Under the pieces are notes generated by a model that was given only the letters and a program-made list of their open reading frames with translations, did no database searches and was not told where the DNA came from. From CALFVT01 sp964513675 (GTDB lineage: Bacteria > Pseudomonadota > Alphaproteobacteria > Caulobacterales > Maricaulaceae), in the NCBI GenBank assembly GCA_964513675.1, contig CAZEOD010000001.1, forward strand, positions 48,109 through 112,108: DNA of 64,000 nt, written 5' to 3'. A program made the position numbers and the translations under genes. Shown here one piece after another: positions 8,647 through 17,732 of this stretch (the stretch's first letter is position 1; each line of letters opens with the position of its first letter).

Positions 8647-8730
8647 TAATAGCTTTGAGCCTTCGAGGTGCTTGCCGCGATTCAATGAAATCGCAACACT
8701 CTGATTCGCAAGCTTGGGAGGGCGTAGCTT

Positions 8731-9252
8731 ATGAAACCGATGGGGTCTGTTCGACATCAGATATTATTACCGGAACAAAAGGCCGTTTTTGACTATTGGC
8801 GTCAAAAATGTTTGGCGGGTGTTTTGCCGTCGCATAGGGATATTGATCCGTGTTTTTTATCGCCATATTTGCCGACAATCAGCTTGACTGAAATTTGTCA
8901 AAAAACAGTAGAGCCGCGCTATAAAATGCGTCTCGCGGGAACGGGTTTTTATAATCTCTATGAGGATGAAATCACGGGGCGTTATCTTGATGAGATTCAA
9001 ACGGGCGATCAGAAAACATATTGGGAGCGTATCTATAAGGTTATGGCAAAAGAGCAGCGCCCGCGTGTAGGTGTTACGAATCCCGGCACGCCGTCTGGGT
9101 CACATATGTTGCAGTTCTGGCTGCGTCTTCCACTGTCTTGTGATGGGAAAAATACAACAATGATCCTCGGTTTTGATAAATTTATGAAACGAGAACAACT
9201 TAAGGATGAATCTGTTTTCAAAAAGAAAAAGCATATTAAAACAATAGCTTAA
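8731..9252 (+). CDS. PAS_5 domain protein
   Basis: A 173-residue soluble protein of the PAS_5 (PF07310-like) family, common in alphaproteobacteria and of unknown function. Family features are FDYWRQKCLAGVLPSHRDIDP near the N-terminus (the YW...PsrxDidP pattern), then RYKMRLAGTGFYNLYEDEITGR with the RLAGT...GR core. No effector domain is attached, so it may act as a sensor or adaptor partner. It has its own 149-bp upstream region with a perfect CtrA box, and it precedes the gafYZ-like pair by 115 bp. Confidence 0.8.
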   Translation: MKPMGSVRHQILLPEQKAVFDYWRQKCLAGVLPSHRDIDPCFLSPYLPTISLTEICQKTVEPRYKMRLAGTGFYNLYEDEITGRYLDEIQTGDQKTYWERIYKVMAKEQRPRVGVTNPGTPSGSHMLQFWLRLPLSCDGKNTTMILGFDKFMKREQLKDESVFKKKKHIKTIA

Positions 9253-9367
9253 GCGTAATCATATGATTTTACTAACAGTTTTTAGTGACGGATGTAAAAT
9301 TTATATAGGAAAATAATCCTCACCTCCTTTATAGTCGTATATAGTGATATGACATAGGGAGATTAGC
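9253..9367 (+). promoter_or_regulatory. Promoter region of the gafYZ-like pair
   Basis: AT-rich 115-bp gap ahead of the gafY-like gene. It includes a short inverted repeat (ACTAA around 9269, TTAGT around 9280) and ends with a strong GGGAG ribosome site 6-10 nt before the ATG. No TTAA-N7-TTAA box is present here. In Caulobacter this promoter position is where the GTA repressor RogA acts; I cannot recognise a RogA site by eye. Confidence 0.35.
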
Positions 9368-9718
9368 ATGGTTATTAATGATAATACAAAAACAGATATT
9401 CAGCGCGCTCAGCTTATTGTCGCCGCCGTTACATTAGAATTCGGCACGCCTTATATGGATGTGAAATCCAAATCTCGGGGGTCGAGTGATGTTTGCTTTG
9501 CCCGTCAACTCTCCATATATTTGATGAATGTTGTTTACGGTATTAGCCTTAGCCGTATTGGGCGAGCCTTTAACCGCGACCGTAGTACCGCAAGCCATGC
9601 CTGTAATGTTATGGAAGATTACCGCGAAGACCCGCAGCTTGATAAAAAAATAGCGCGGCTAGAAGAATTTCTAAATGCATCCACGACGCTTTCAGCCTGT
9701 GAAGGGGTATCGCTGTGA
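9368..9718 (+). CDS. gafY: GafY-like GTA activator (DnaA domain IV-like HTH)
   Basis: A 116-residue DNA-binding protein whose residues 41-80 look like the C-terminal DNA-binding domain of DnaA: RQLSIYLMN, then SLSRIGRAFNRDRSTASHAC, the counterpart of the DnaA signature GRxFxRDHTTVxHA. There is no AAA+ ATPase domain. In Caulobacter, GafY and GafZ correspond to the two halves of the Rhodobacter GTA master activator GafA; GafY binds and activates GTA promoters. The gene overlaps the DUF6456/GafZ-like gene by 4 nt (GTGA), giving the expected pair, and a complete GTA cluster starts 12 kb downstream. Assignment by motif and context. Confidence 0.8.
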   Translation: MVINDNTKTDIQRAQLIVAAVTLEFGTPYMDVKSKSRGSSDVCFARQLSIYLMNVVYGISLSRIGRAFNRDRSTASHACNVMEDYREDPQLDKKIARLEEFLNASTTLSACEGVSL

Positions 9719-10512
9719 GTCTGCATGCGGCATCAGGCGTTTCTTCGCGCCCTAAGCAGAGCTTAACGGTTGACCTCAGCCTTTTGAAATCGGTAGCGCA
9801 AAGCTATGCCGTCATTGATAATAGTAAAGCCGCAGATTTATGTGCTATTTTTGCGCAAGGTGACCGCCGCCGCCGACCTATGGGCTGGATGAGGCGATCT
9901 GATGTTGAAACGCTTTATCAATATGGACATTTGAAACCTGTCAGAAAAGGGGTGGCTTTTACTTATGCTGCCGAGCGGGCTTTGATTGAAAACCGGTGGG
10001 CATTGCGGCCGGATATTGGTTTGAATGAAGGTGAAGATCAGGTGGTTTACGTCCCATCGGCCGTCCAGCGGCGAGTTAAGCGCCGTAATAGCGGGCATAT
10101 ATTACGGCGGCTTGCGAAAGACCGTGATGGACAGGGGCATCCCTATCTCTCCGCCAGTGAGATTGAAGCTGGAGCGCAGTTTCAGCGTGATTATGAGCGG
10201 GCTTATGGCGCTGCGTTTGGATCGCAAAATTTCACGCCGACACAAGTTGATTACACGCGGCAAAATCAAGAAGAAATCGCCGTGGCCACGCGATTGGATG
10301 CGGGGAAAGCTTACCAGAAAGCTAAAGCGGTTTTAGGGGCGGGCCTAGATCAGGCGGCAGATATTATATGCGGGGACGGCAAATCCTTCGCCGCAGTTGA
10401 GCGTGAACAAAACTGGGCACGCGGCGCAGGGCGGACGATCCTAAAACTTGCGCTTCAACGCTTGGCCGATCATTACGGAACGCAGCCGGGGCAGATCATG
10501 AAAAGGACGTAA
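9715..10512 (+). CDS. gafZ: GafZ-like GTA co-activator (DUF6456)
   Basis: A 265-residue protein with a C-terminal DUF6456-type region: AGLDQAADIICGDGKSFAAVE followed by WARGAGRTILKLALQRLADHYG, which resembles sigma-factor region 4-like helices. The N-terminal half has VETLYQYGHLKPVRKG and two basic patches (RRRRPMGWMRR, RRVKRRNSGHILRR). GafZ in Caulobacter acts with GafY on the GTA promoter and as an antiterminator across the long GTA operon. It starts with GTG, translationally coupled to gafY by a 4-nt overlap behind a GAAGGGG ribosome site, and ends 4 bp from the convergent sufE. Confidence 0.8.
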   Translation: MSLHAASGVSSRPKQSLTVDLSLLKSVAQSYAVIDNSKAADLCAIFAQGDRRRRPMGWMRRSDVETLYQYGHLKPVRKGVAFTYAAERALIENRWALRPDIGLNEGEDQVVYVPSAVQRRVKRRNSGHILRRLAKDRDGQGHPYLSASEIEAGAQFQRDYERAYGAAFGSQNFTPTQVDYTRQNQEEIAVATRLDAGKAYQKAKAVLGAGLDQAADIICGDGKSFAAVEREQNWARGAGRTILKLALQRLADHYGTQPGQIMKRT

Positions 10513-10516
10513 GAGG

Positions 10517-10942
10517 TTATCTGATCAGAGCTTGGGCATCCTGCTGGATGCGAGCGATCATGGCTTTAAGCCCATTTGAGCGCTGAGATGAGAGGTGCTC
10601 GGCGAGGCCAAGCTTTTTCATAATCGCATTAATATCGGTTTCAATGATTGCCTCTGCCGTTTGGCCCGAGAAAATCTCGATCATAATTGCGACAAGTCCT
10701 TTGACGATATGGGCGTCACTATCGCCGCGGTAAAATAAGCGGCCTTGTCCAGTCTCATCAATATCTTGAACCAGCCAAACTTGGCTTACGCACCCCTTCA
10801 CGCGGGCCGTATCATTGCGCTCATCCGGTGATAATGCGGCTAAATCTTTGCCTAGATCAATCACATGCGTATAGCGGTCTTCCCAATCATCCATGAAAGA
10901 AAAATCTTCGATGATACTCTGAATATGCGCCGGATATGTCAT
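10517..10942 (-). CDS. sufE: SufE-family sulfur acceptor
   Basis: Cytoplasmic sulfur-transfer partner of the cysteine desulfurase SufS in iron-sulfur cluster assembly. The active cysteine is Cys51 in RVKGCVSQVW, and the FSFMDDWEDRYTHVIDLG N-terminus is typical. From the internal ATG at 10942 the protein is 141 residues, the family length; the in-frame ATG at 10984 would add a 14-residue basic extension that SufE proteins lack. It converges on the gafZ-like gene with a 4-bp gap. No other suf genes are in the window. Confidence 0.88.
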   Translation of the reverse strand: MTYPAHIQSIIEDFSFMDDWEDRYTHVIDLGKDLAALSPDERNDTARVKGCVSQVWLVQDIDETGQGRLFYRGDSDAHIVKGLVAIMIEIFSGQTAEAIIETDINAIMKKLGLAEHLSSQRSNGLKAMIARIQQDAQALIR

Positions 10943-11077
10943 TGTGACTTTCTGTTGGTTGCGCCGCCGAAATAAGAGCCCCAACGGCTAAATTCAAGCC
11001 TTGTTCTGAAATTTAACCGAAGTGTCGCAAGTTTTAAAAATGGGAGCTTGGCGCGCCATATGCGCCTGATAAGAGAA

Positions 11078-11092
11078 TTAACTCGATATTTA
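11078..11092. promoter_or_regulatory. Near-match CtrA box upstream of the DivJ/PleC-like kinase
   Basis: TTAACTCGATATTTA fits TTAA-N7-TTAA with one mismatch in the second half. It is about 55 bp upstream of the histidine kinase start. Weak on its own; noted because the downstream product belongs to the kinase family that controls CtrA. Confidence 0.3.
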
Positions 11093-11145
11093 CCATAAAA
11101 TTGCGCAATAATATAACTCAGTCTTTGTAATATGAGTTGCCGTAT

Positions 11146-12846
11146 ATGAATATGATATCACGCCGTTATGCCCTTGTTCCCGTTTGCCTTATGTGGCTTG
11201 GAACGTTAGCGGCTGCTTTAATCGCTGCATCGTTTAGAGATTTAGGCTGGCATATAATCTGGCCAATTGCAGCCGTTGCTGCGGCTCCGGCTATATTGGC
11301 CCTGATTTTAATACCCGTTTTACATAAAGAATGGGCGCAAATTCTTGTTATACTTGGATGGTTAGCTCTGGCGGTTGTCGCGGTTTTGGGCGTGTCATTC
11401 ACGCCGATGGCAATTTTGTTCATGTGCGCGCCGGCAGCCGCCGCTTTGTTTGAGCGCGAGAAAGTTGTTGAGGCCATGGTTATGGCCGCTATATTGGCGG
11501 CGGTTTTATTCTATGCAGGGCAGCTTGGCCTCATCCCAGATAGCCTCACGGACGGACGGGCTAAGGATTGGGGGCAGCAGCTTGGTATTTTTGCGACATT
11601 GGCTTTCCTCGTTGGGAGTTTGATGGTCACGGCCTATAGCCGCGGTGAGTTGATGCAAAAAAGATTTACGCCAAGTGAGAGCGAGTTGGCCTCCAGTGAG
11701 ATTGCGGCAAGCGAGAAGAATATATCCCCCGCCGCATCACTATCCGCAAGTTCACCCGCCGGCGTCAAAGGGTCTGCTGCGGATCTTGATATGGTGCCGG
11801 GTGACTTTTTTATCTTAAATGCGCAAAACCATATCCAGCAGGTTAATCAAAATGCGCGTGAAAATTTTGATCTTTACGAACATGGCGGCGCCGAATTTAC
11901 GACAATGCTAGGATTGCATGAGACCGGAGCGAAAAGTATTAGTGATTTGATTTCACGCGCCCGCAAAACTGGCGCTGAACAATCTGGGCATTTTTTAATG
12001 ACCACAAATACAGAGACGCCAAATTATCTGCGCGTGACCGTGAGGCCATTAGATGATGGCCGCGCCGCTTTGTCGCTCCACAATCTGAATGAAACTCATC
12101 AAGAGATCAAACGCTTACAGCTCGATAAAGAAAAAGCCCGTCAGGATACCGAAGAAAAATCATTGTTTTTTGCGGGTGTGAGCCATGAGCTTCGCACGCC
12201 GCTCAATGCGATCATCGGCTTTTCTGATATGATGCGCTCGCGCTTGTTTGGGCCGCTTCCAAATAAATATGCAGAATATGCTGATATGATCCACGATAGC
12301 GGACAGCATATGCTCGATTTAATTGGTGATGTTTTAGATATGAGTAAAGTTGAAGCTGGAAAATATGAGCTGAAATATGATCGTTTTCTGGTGGAGGATA
12401 TTATTCGCAGTAGTCTGAAGATGGTACAGCCCACAGCGGATTCTGGTGAGGTTGCTTTGCAAGCCGATATGTCTGGGGGGGAGGATATGCTTATACATGC
12501 CGACCGCCGTGCGCTGCGTCAAATATTGCTCAACCTGCTGACTAATGCGATTAAGTTTAGCCCTAAGGGCAGCATTATTCGAGCTGTTGCTGCGCCAATG
12601 GGCGATAAAATGCGTATATCTATTATTGACCAAGGGGCGGGGATGAGCCCTGAGTTTGTCAAACAAATTGGCCAGCCTTACATTCCGTCGGATGAGAGTC
12701 ATATTTCAGATACGCGGGGAACGGGATTGGGGCTAAGCCTTGTGAAGTCTTTGGTTGATTTACATAAGGGTCAAATGAGTGTTGATAGTCAAGTGGGACG
12801 CGGGACAACTATTCACATTGATCTTCCCATCGAGCATAATTCATAA
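11146..12846 (+). CDS. Membrane histidine kinase, DivJ/PleC-like (PdhS family)
   Basis: Sensor kinase of 566 residues. Residues 1-165 hold about six closely spaced membrane helices with no periplasmic domain. A linker and a PAS-like region (about 210-320) follow, then HisKA with phospho-accepting His347 in GVSHELRTPLNAIIGF and a FGPL..KYAEYA..IHDSGQHMLDLI.DVLDMSKVEAG block typical of PleC/DivJ kinases. The ATPase domain has the N box (NLLTNAIKFSPKG), DQGAGM and GTGLGLSLV. Architecture (clustered helices, cytoplasmic sensor) is closer to DivJ than PleC, but I cannot assign orthology. ATG at 11146 is preferred over an in-frame TTG at 11137. Next to a near-match CtrA box. Confidence 0.8.
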   Translation: MNMISRRYALVPVCLMWLGTLAAALIAASFRDLGWHIIWPIAAVAAAPAILALILIPVLHKEWAQILVILGWLALAVVAVLGVSFTPMAILFMCAPAAAALFEREKVVEAMVMAAILAAVLFYAGQLGLIPDSLTDGRAKDWGQQLGIFATLAFLVGSLMVTAYSRGELMQKRFTPSESELASSEIAASEKNISPAASLSASSPAGVKGSAADLDMVPGDFFILNAQNHIQQVNQNARENFDLYEHGGAEFTTMLGLHETGAKSISDLISRARKTGAEQSGHFLMTTNTETPNYLRVTVRPLDDGRAALSLHNLNETHQEIKRLQLDKEKARQDTEEKSLFFAGVSHELRTPLNAIIGFSDMMRSRLFGPLPNKYAEYADMIHDSGQHMLDLIGDVLDMSKVEAGKYELKYDRFLVEDIIRSSLKMVQPTADSGEVALQADMSGGEDMLIHADRRALRQILLNLLTNAIKFSPKGSIIRAVAAPMGDKMRISIIDQGAGMSPEFVKQIGQPYIPSDESHISDTRGTGLGLSLVKSLVDLHKGQMSVDSQVGRGTTIHIDLPIEHNS

Positions 12847-12879
12847 AGGCGCATAGCTTTTGCGGCAGCGTAAATGCGA

Positions 12880-12908
12880 AGGCTTTAAGCGCTGTCTGCT
12901 TTAAGCCT
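12880..12908. terminator. Bidirectional terminator between convergent genes
   Basis: Hairpin with 11-bp arms (AGGCTTTAAGC / GCTTTAAGCCT, one mismatch) and a 7-nt loop, followed by AT-rich sequence on both sides. It lies between the stop codons of the convergent kinase gene and the BcsB-like gene, so it can serve both. Confidence 0.6.
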
Positions 12909-12913
12909 ATTTA

Positions 12914-15499
12914 TTAATACCGTCTTTGGTGCGGTGATGCGAGCGATAGTAAAATAAGCCCAATAAAGACAAGACATAATAATGCGAGTATCGGCGAGGG
13001 TACAAATGCGGAGCTACCGTTCGCAACGCGCGCGTTATTGACTTTATTACCCCAGCTTTCGAAATTATTATAGGCATTGGCGCTCATTGTTTTAGCGGCT
13101 TTTACGCTGCTTGATACGGATGATTTTAACCCTGTAAAGTCTATTGTACTGGATGGTTTAAACAGCCCATTCGTGGTGAAGTTCTTTGAATTAAATGACC
13201 CGCGCAGGCCTATAGATTTCGGCGTCTCTGAGGTTTGAGCTGCAGGTATAAGAGGCTTAATTGCAGGCTTAATTACGGGTTTAATTCTTGGGACGGGCAC
13301 GATAGATATGTTCGCATCAGACATGTTTGCATCGTCGATCCTTGCATCAGGTGAGGCTTCAAAGAGTGATGCCCATTGTGCGCGCATTGACGCCCAGACT
13401 GAGACCGTTTTATCTTCTATGTCTATAGGGGGGGCGCTCCAGATATCACTTAAGCTATTGGCCCAATCCATGTTTAATTGGCTAAAGCCATCCCAGTTAA
13501 ACACGCCCAAGCCGCCTAAGTTATTGGCCGATTTTTTCGCGGGTAAAGATCTTGGCTGGCCCGTTTGTACCATAAGGGCGGCATTATCATCCCACTGCGC
13601 GACACTGCCTTTCAGCATATTCCAGATAGTCGGGTTTAAAAGGTTATTGGCCGCCGTGTTAAAGCTGGCACCCGGCCGTGTTGTAATTACGCCAATCGTG
13701 CGGCGGCTTTTCATGTCATCATAAAGCGCGATAAGACCAGACGTATAACGCTTTGCATCGCGCCGAGCAGATGACGCCGCAAGTTCGAAGGCTTGCCGTT
13801 CATTCAGCGCAGCGACCTTTAATATACTGGCAATCTGTTGGTCTTCAATCTCTGGAATTTTCTGCCCATTTAAAGCGAGGCGCAAGGCTTTGGGTGCGCC
13901 CTCCAAGATTTTATTCATAGCATCAATTTTTGGCCCGATAATTAAGAGATTATCTGTTGGCGGTATAAGCGCGCGCGTGCCTTCTATATATTGGACCTGC
14001 GTCCATGCGCGGCCAGAAATATGCGCCAAGCGGCCTATAAGGCGCAAAGCGGCACGTTTATCCGTTTGATTGCGGCTCGTGCCATAGATCACAACATCAT
14101 CGGATGTTGCAAAGGGGCCGGAGCGCGCTGCGAAGTTAGACAAATCATTAATATTTTTATTAACGGGCTTTGAAAGCGTTATTTTAGAGCCAAGGCCAAA
14201 GCTAAGTCCGGGGCGCGTTTGCGCGACAGAACAAATATCAATTTGAGGCGATGGCCGTAAGTCAGGCTGAATTTGAATTTCATTATTAGAGCCAACCAAA
14301 TAGCCTTCGGGGATATCAAACCGAACCGTTTTGCGCGATTTGTCTATTTGAGTTTGCCCGAGTTTGCGCCCATTCAGCGTGACGTTAACCGTGGAGTCTT
14401 TAGCAATGACATCATTACTATTAAGGCGCAAGGTTACCCGTCCTGTGCGCTGCGCGGCAAAGGGTGTATCAAAGTTAAAACTTTGCGGCGGCGTTAGCCA
14501 TGAATTAACAGGCGCTAAAACTCCCGCATCTGATAGCTTATTAGCCGTTTTAAATTCGGCGCGACTGTTTGACAAAATAGGCTGTAAATTGACTTCATTT
14601 GCGGTGGTCATCATGCGCCGCGTTAAAGGTAGCTTGTGCTGAGAAAAAGCATTGACCGACTCGCGAAGCTGCTCGGTTGTATCCCCTGTTAGAATAAGGC
14701 GGGGCGGGCGTTTTTCATCTAGAATAATCTGCGCGCCTTGGCTTAAGCGACCCTTTTCACTTCGTATATAAGGCAAGACATCAGAACGAAGCCCTGCGAT
14801 AATATCAATATCATTACCAGAAAACGTATTTTTAAGCTTGGGCACAGCGCCGGCGCGTAGCGTTACGCCTTGTGTGATAAGGCTTTCATGACGAAATGCC
14901 TCTTCACCCATAACTTTTAAACCAACATTCATTAAATTGGCATTGCTTTGCTGCCGCCAGACAGAGTCAAGGTCACGCAAGTTCAAATCCCGCGTCATAT
15001 TGCGGCCATAGAACACAAGCAGTGAACGATCTTTGCTGATTTCCCATCCCGCACTATTTGGCCCGGCACATGTTGAGGAGGTGGTAATGCCCGAGAGATA
15101 AAGCTTATTGCCGCGGCGGCGGAGGTGTTTTTGTTCCAGCCTAACCCGCGCATCAAAACGCTGGCCTTGTGCTTTTAGGATAATCGGGTCTGAGCCATTA
15201 ATCCGTAGCTGTAAATTCCGGCGGTGGCGGAGCTGACCTGTGGGGCTTGCGGATACAAGCAGCTCAACGTTGTCAACCCACACGGTTTCCGGCAGGTCAA
15301 AGGGAATAATGAGTTCATTGGTTTTCCAATCCAATATGGTTGGATTATTGCCGACCAGCGCTTCAACGTTGACCTTACTAATATGCTCAGCCGCCCCGAC
15401 AGATGGCGCCATTGTCAATATAGCCGAGATAAGCCATATCGTTAGAAAACGGTAAGTAAGCTGCGCTGAACGACGTAAGAATGATATGTTTTGACCCAC
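12914..15499 (-). CDS. BcsB-family periplasmic protein (cellulose-synthase subunit-like)
   Basis: Exported protein resembling BcsB, the periplasmic partner of bacterial cellulose synthase. A signal peptide (cleavage near GAAEH) precedes a first carbohydrate-binding-like unit with ELIIPFDLPETVWVDN and LRINGSDPIIL. A second unit has NVTLNGRKLGQT and GSNNEIQIQPDLRP, and two flavodoxin-like regions follow (for example VVIYGTSRNQTDKRAAL and LLIIGP). A Pro/Lys-rich linker and one C-terminal membrane helix close the protein. The GTG at 15499 is chosen because it puts the signal peptide at the N-terminus behind an AAAGG site; an ATG at 15580 would add 27 residues. No bcsA, bcsC or bcsZ is nearby, so the polysaccharide served is unknown. 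Confidence 0.65.
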   Translation of the reverse strand: MGQNISFLRRSAQLTYRFLTIWLISAILTMAPSVGAAEHISKVNVEALVGNNPTILDWKTNELIIPFDLPETVWVDNVELLVSASPTGQLRHRRNLQLRINGSDPIILKAQGQRFDARVRLEQKHLRRRGNKLYLSGITTSSTCAGPNSAGWEISKDRSLLVFYGRNMTRDLNLRDLDSVWRQQSNANLMNVGLKVMGEEAFRHESLITQGVTLRAGAVPKLKNTFSGNDIDIIAGLRSDVLPYIRSEKGRLSQGAQIILDEKRPPRLILTGDTTEQLRESVNAFSQHKLPLTRRMMTTANEVNLQPILSNSRAEFKTANKLSDAGVLAPVNSWLTPPQSFNFDTPFAAQRTGRVTLRLNSNDVIAKDSTVNVTLNGRKLGQTQIDKSRKTVRFDIPEGYLVGSNNEIQIQPDLRPSPQIDICSVAQTRPGLSFGLGSKITLSKPVNKNINDLSNFAARSGPFATSDDVVIYGTSRNQTDKRAALRLIGRLAHISGRAWTQVQYIEGTRALIPPTDNLLIIGPKIDAMNKILEGAPKALRLALNGQKIPEIEDQQIASILKVAALNERQAFELAASSARRDAKRYTSGLIALYDDMKSRRTIGVITTRPGASFNTAANNLLNPTIWNMLKGSVAQWDDNAALMVQTGQPRSLPAKKSANNLGGLGVFNWDGFSQLNMDWANSLSDIWSAPPIDIEDKTVSVWASMRAQWASLFEASPDARIDDANMSDANISIVPVPRIKPVIKPAIKPLIPAAQTSETPKSIGLRGSFNSKNFTTNGLFKPSSTIDFTGLKSSVSSSVKAAKTMSANAYNNFESWGNKVNNARVANGSSAFVPSPILALLCLVFIGLILLSLASPHQRRY

Positions 15500-15603
15500 T
15501 GGAGGACACCTTTTGGTTAATTCAGTGTCCAAGGAGCAATAAAAGTGCCAGTTCAGGCGAGTTTCATGATAAAATTTCAATTTATTGGATGTATAAAGAT
15601 TAA

Positions 15604-15939
15604 ATGCTCCGCTTTCGCTTAAAACCCATCATATGGATTGATGCCCTTCGCCGGCGTGCGGAGGCTGCGGGCGCTTTTGTGATGATCCTGCAAAGCGGCG
15701 ACCATGATGGCGGCAGTATCGCAATTCTGGTTGAGCGTGCTGATCGCGAAATCTCGCTTTATACGGCGCAAACTCAAATGGACGGCGCGCGCGCGTGGCA
15801 TAAAGAGAGCGGGATTTCACCGCTGGAGCTGAAAGACCGGATGACGCGCTTGCAGCGGTTAGATGAAGATATGTGGGTGATTGAAATTTCGGATAGTAAA
15901 GGGCGGCATTTTATTGATGAGCCCATATTGGATTCATGA
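15604..15939 (+). CDS. DUF1491 family protein
   Basis: Small cytoplasmic protein of 111 residues of the alphaproteobacterial DUF1491/COG5447 family, function unknown. Typical features are the start LKPIIWIDALRRRAEAAGAFVMILQSGD, with GAF..IL.rGD, and the later MWVIEISDSKGRHFIDEP end. It is transcribed away from the BcsB-like gene and precedes prfC by about 106 bp of gene-free sequence. Confidence 0.82.
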   Translation: MLRFRLKPIIWIDALRRRAEAAGAFVMILQSGDHDGGSIAILVERADREISLYTAQTQMDGARAWHKESGISPLELKDRMTRLQRLDEDMWVIEISDSKGRHFIDEPILDS

Positions 15940-16045
15940 CATTTGAGGTCCAATATAAAGCGTTTCTGCGTAAAACCCTATGATATGGCTTGCGGGCAAG
16001 CTTTCGCGCGTTTAAAGCCGCGGCAATAGGTTATCAGAGTTTACC

Positions 16046-17644
16046 ATGGCAAAATTAGAAATTGAGGCGACTCGCCGGCGCGTTTTTGCGATTATTTCCC
16101 ATCCGGATGCGGGTAAAACCACTCTGACAGAAAATATGCTTTTGGCAGCAGGCGCGATTCATCAGGCCGGACAAGTTGCGGCGCGCGGTGAAGCGCGGCG
16201 TACACGGTCAGACTGGATGAAAATTGAGCAAGAACGCGGAATTTCAGTCTCCTCATCTGTTATGACTTTTGAGCATATGGAGCTAATATTTAATTTGCTC
16301 GATACGCCGGGCCATGAGGATTTTTCCGAAGATACATACCGTACGCTGACAGCAGCAGATAGCGCTGTTATGGTGCTTGATGCCGCCAAGGGGATTGAGC
16401 CGCAAACCCTCAAGCTATTTGAAGTCTGCCGTCTCCGCGATATTCCGATTATCACCTTTATCAATAAATTTGACCGCGAAGCGCGCGACCCATTTGATAC
16501 TTTGGCCGAGATTGAAGATAAATTGGCGTTAGATGTTGTGCCCATGCAATGGCCCGCAGGGTCTGGCCGCCGCTTTAAGGGGGTTACCGATTTAGCAAGC
16601 GGCGATTTTTTACGCTTTGAACGGCCGGAAGAGTTGAAAGATTTGAGCTTTATCGCCAATAAAACGCCGCTAAGCGGGAATGAAATCAGCGCATTTTTTG
16701 ACGATGATGATTTCTTGGAAGAATATCGTGAGGAAGTTGAACTGGCTGCAGAATATGGGGCGTTTAACGAGCAATCTTATTATGAAGGCCATATGACCCC
16801 TGTTTATTTTGGCTCTGCTTTGCGCCGATTTGGCGTGCTAGAGTTGATTAATGCTTTGGCGCAATTTGCGCCGGGGCCGCAGGTGGAGACGGTTAAAAAA
16901 GCGGGGCAGGACATAGAGATTACGCCGACAAGCAAAGAAGTCGCGGGTTTTGTTTTTAAAGTCCAAGCGAATATGGACCTTAACCACCGTGACCGCGTGG
17001 CCTTTTTAAGGCTGTGTTCCGGCGAATTTAAACGCGGTATGAAGCTTAAAACGGCGGAGAGTAAAACAGTCTCTGTCCATAATCCGATCTTGTTTTTTGC
17101 CCAAGACAGAGAACTCGCCGATAATGCTTATGCGGGGGATGTGATTGGTATTCCAAACCACGGCGCGCTGCGTGTAGGTGATAGCTTATCTGAAAGCGGG
17201 AAGGTGCGGTTTGCAGGTATCCCGAATTTTGCGCCGGAAATTTTACGCCGCGCACGGCCTATTGATCCGCTTAAGGCGAAACATTTGCGTAAGGCGCTGG
17301 AAAGCCTAGCGGAGGAGGGCGTCACGCAGCTTTTCCGTCCTGCTATTGGCTCTGATATGATTGTCGGTGCTGTGGGGGCGCTTCAAATTGATGTAATGGC
17401 TGAACGTATCAAGACGGAATATAATCTTGAAGTCCTCTTCGAAGTTCCGCCTTATAGTACCGCGCGCTGGCTCTCTTGTGATGACGAGGCGGTGCTGGAA
17501 AACTTCTTATCTAAAAACCGGAACAACTCCGGCGAAGATTTGGACGGTGCGCCGATTTTCCTCGCGAAATCCACATGGGATGTCAGCTACGCGCAAGAAA
17601 AAAATCCTGATATTCGGTTCCTGACAACAAAAGAACGAAAATAG
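16046..17644 (+). CDS. prfC: Peptide chain release factor 3
   Basis: Translational GTPase RF3, which recycles RF1/RF2 from the ribosome after termination. Length 532 matches the family. GTPase motifs are seen in order: P-loop HPDAGKTT (residues 19-26), switch region ERGISVSSSVM, DTPGHEDF (G3) and NKFDREARDP (G4). The SDWMKIEQERGISVSSSVM spacing distinguishes RF3 from EF-G. The C-terminal RF3 domain (PPYSTARWLSC) is intact. Monocistronic as far as can be seen. Confidence 0.96.
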   Translation: MAKLEIEATRRRVFAIISHPDAGKTTLTENMLLAAGAIHQAGQVAARGEARRTRSDWMKIEQERGISVSSSVMTFEHMELIFNLLDTPGHEDFSEDTYRTLTAADSAVMVLDAAKGIEPQTLKLFEVCRLRDIPIITFINKFDREARDPFDTLAEIEDKLALDVVPMQWPAGSGRRFKGVTDLASGDFLRFERPEELKDLSFIANKTPLSGNEISAFFDDDDFLEEYREEVELAAEYGAFNEQSYYEGHMTPVYFGSALRRFGVLELINALAQFAPGPQVETVKKAGQDIEITPTSKEVAGFVFKVQANMDLNHRDRVAFLRLCSGEFKRGMKLKTAESKTVSVHNPILFFAQDRELADNAYAGDVIGIPNHGALRVGDSLSESGKVRFAGIPNFAPEILRRARPIDPLKAKHLRKALESLAEEGVTQLFRPAIGSDMIVGAVGALQIDVMAERIKTEYNLEVLFEVPPYSTARWLSCDDEAVLENFLSKNRNNSGEDLDGAPIFLAKSTWDVSYAQEKNPDIRFLTTKERK

Positions 17645-17732
17645 GCTTTTTAAATTTATGGGCCGATAATATTGGCGCGGGCTTTGCTCTGTTAATTGCA
17701 TAATGATTATTATGTAGGAGCGCCGTGCCAAA

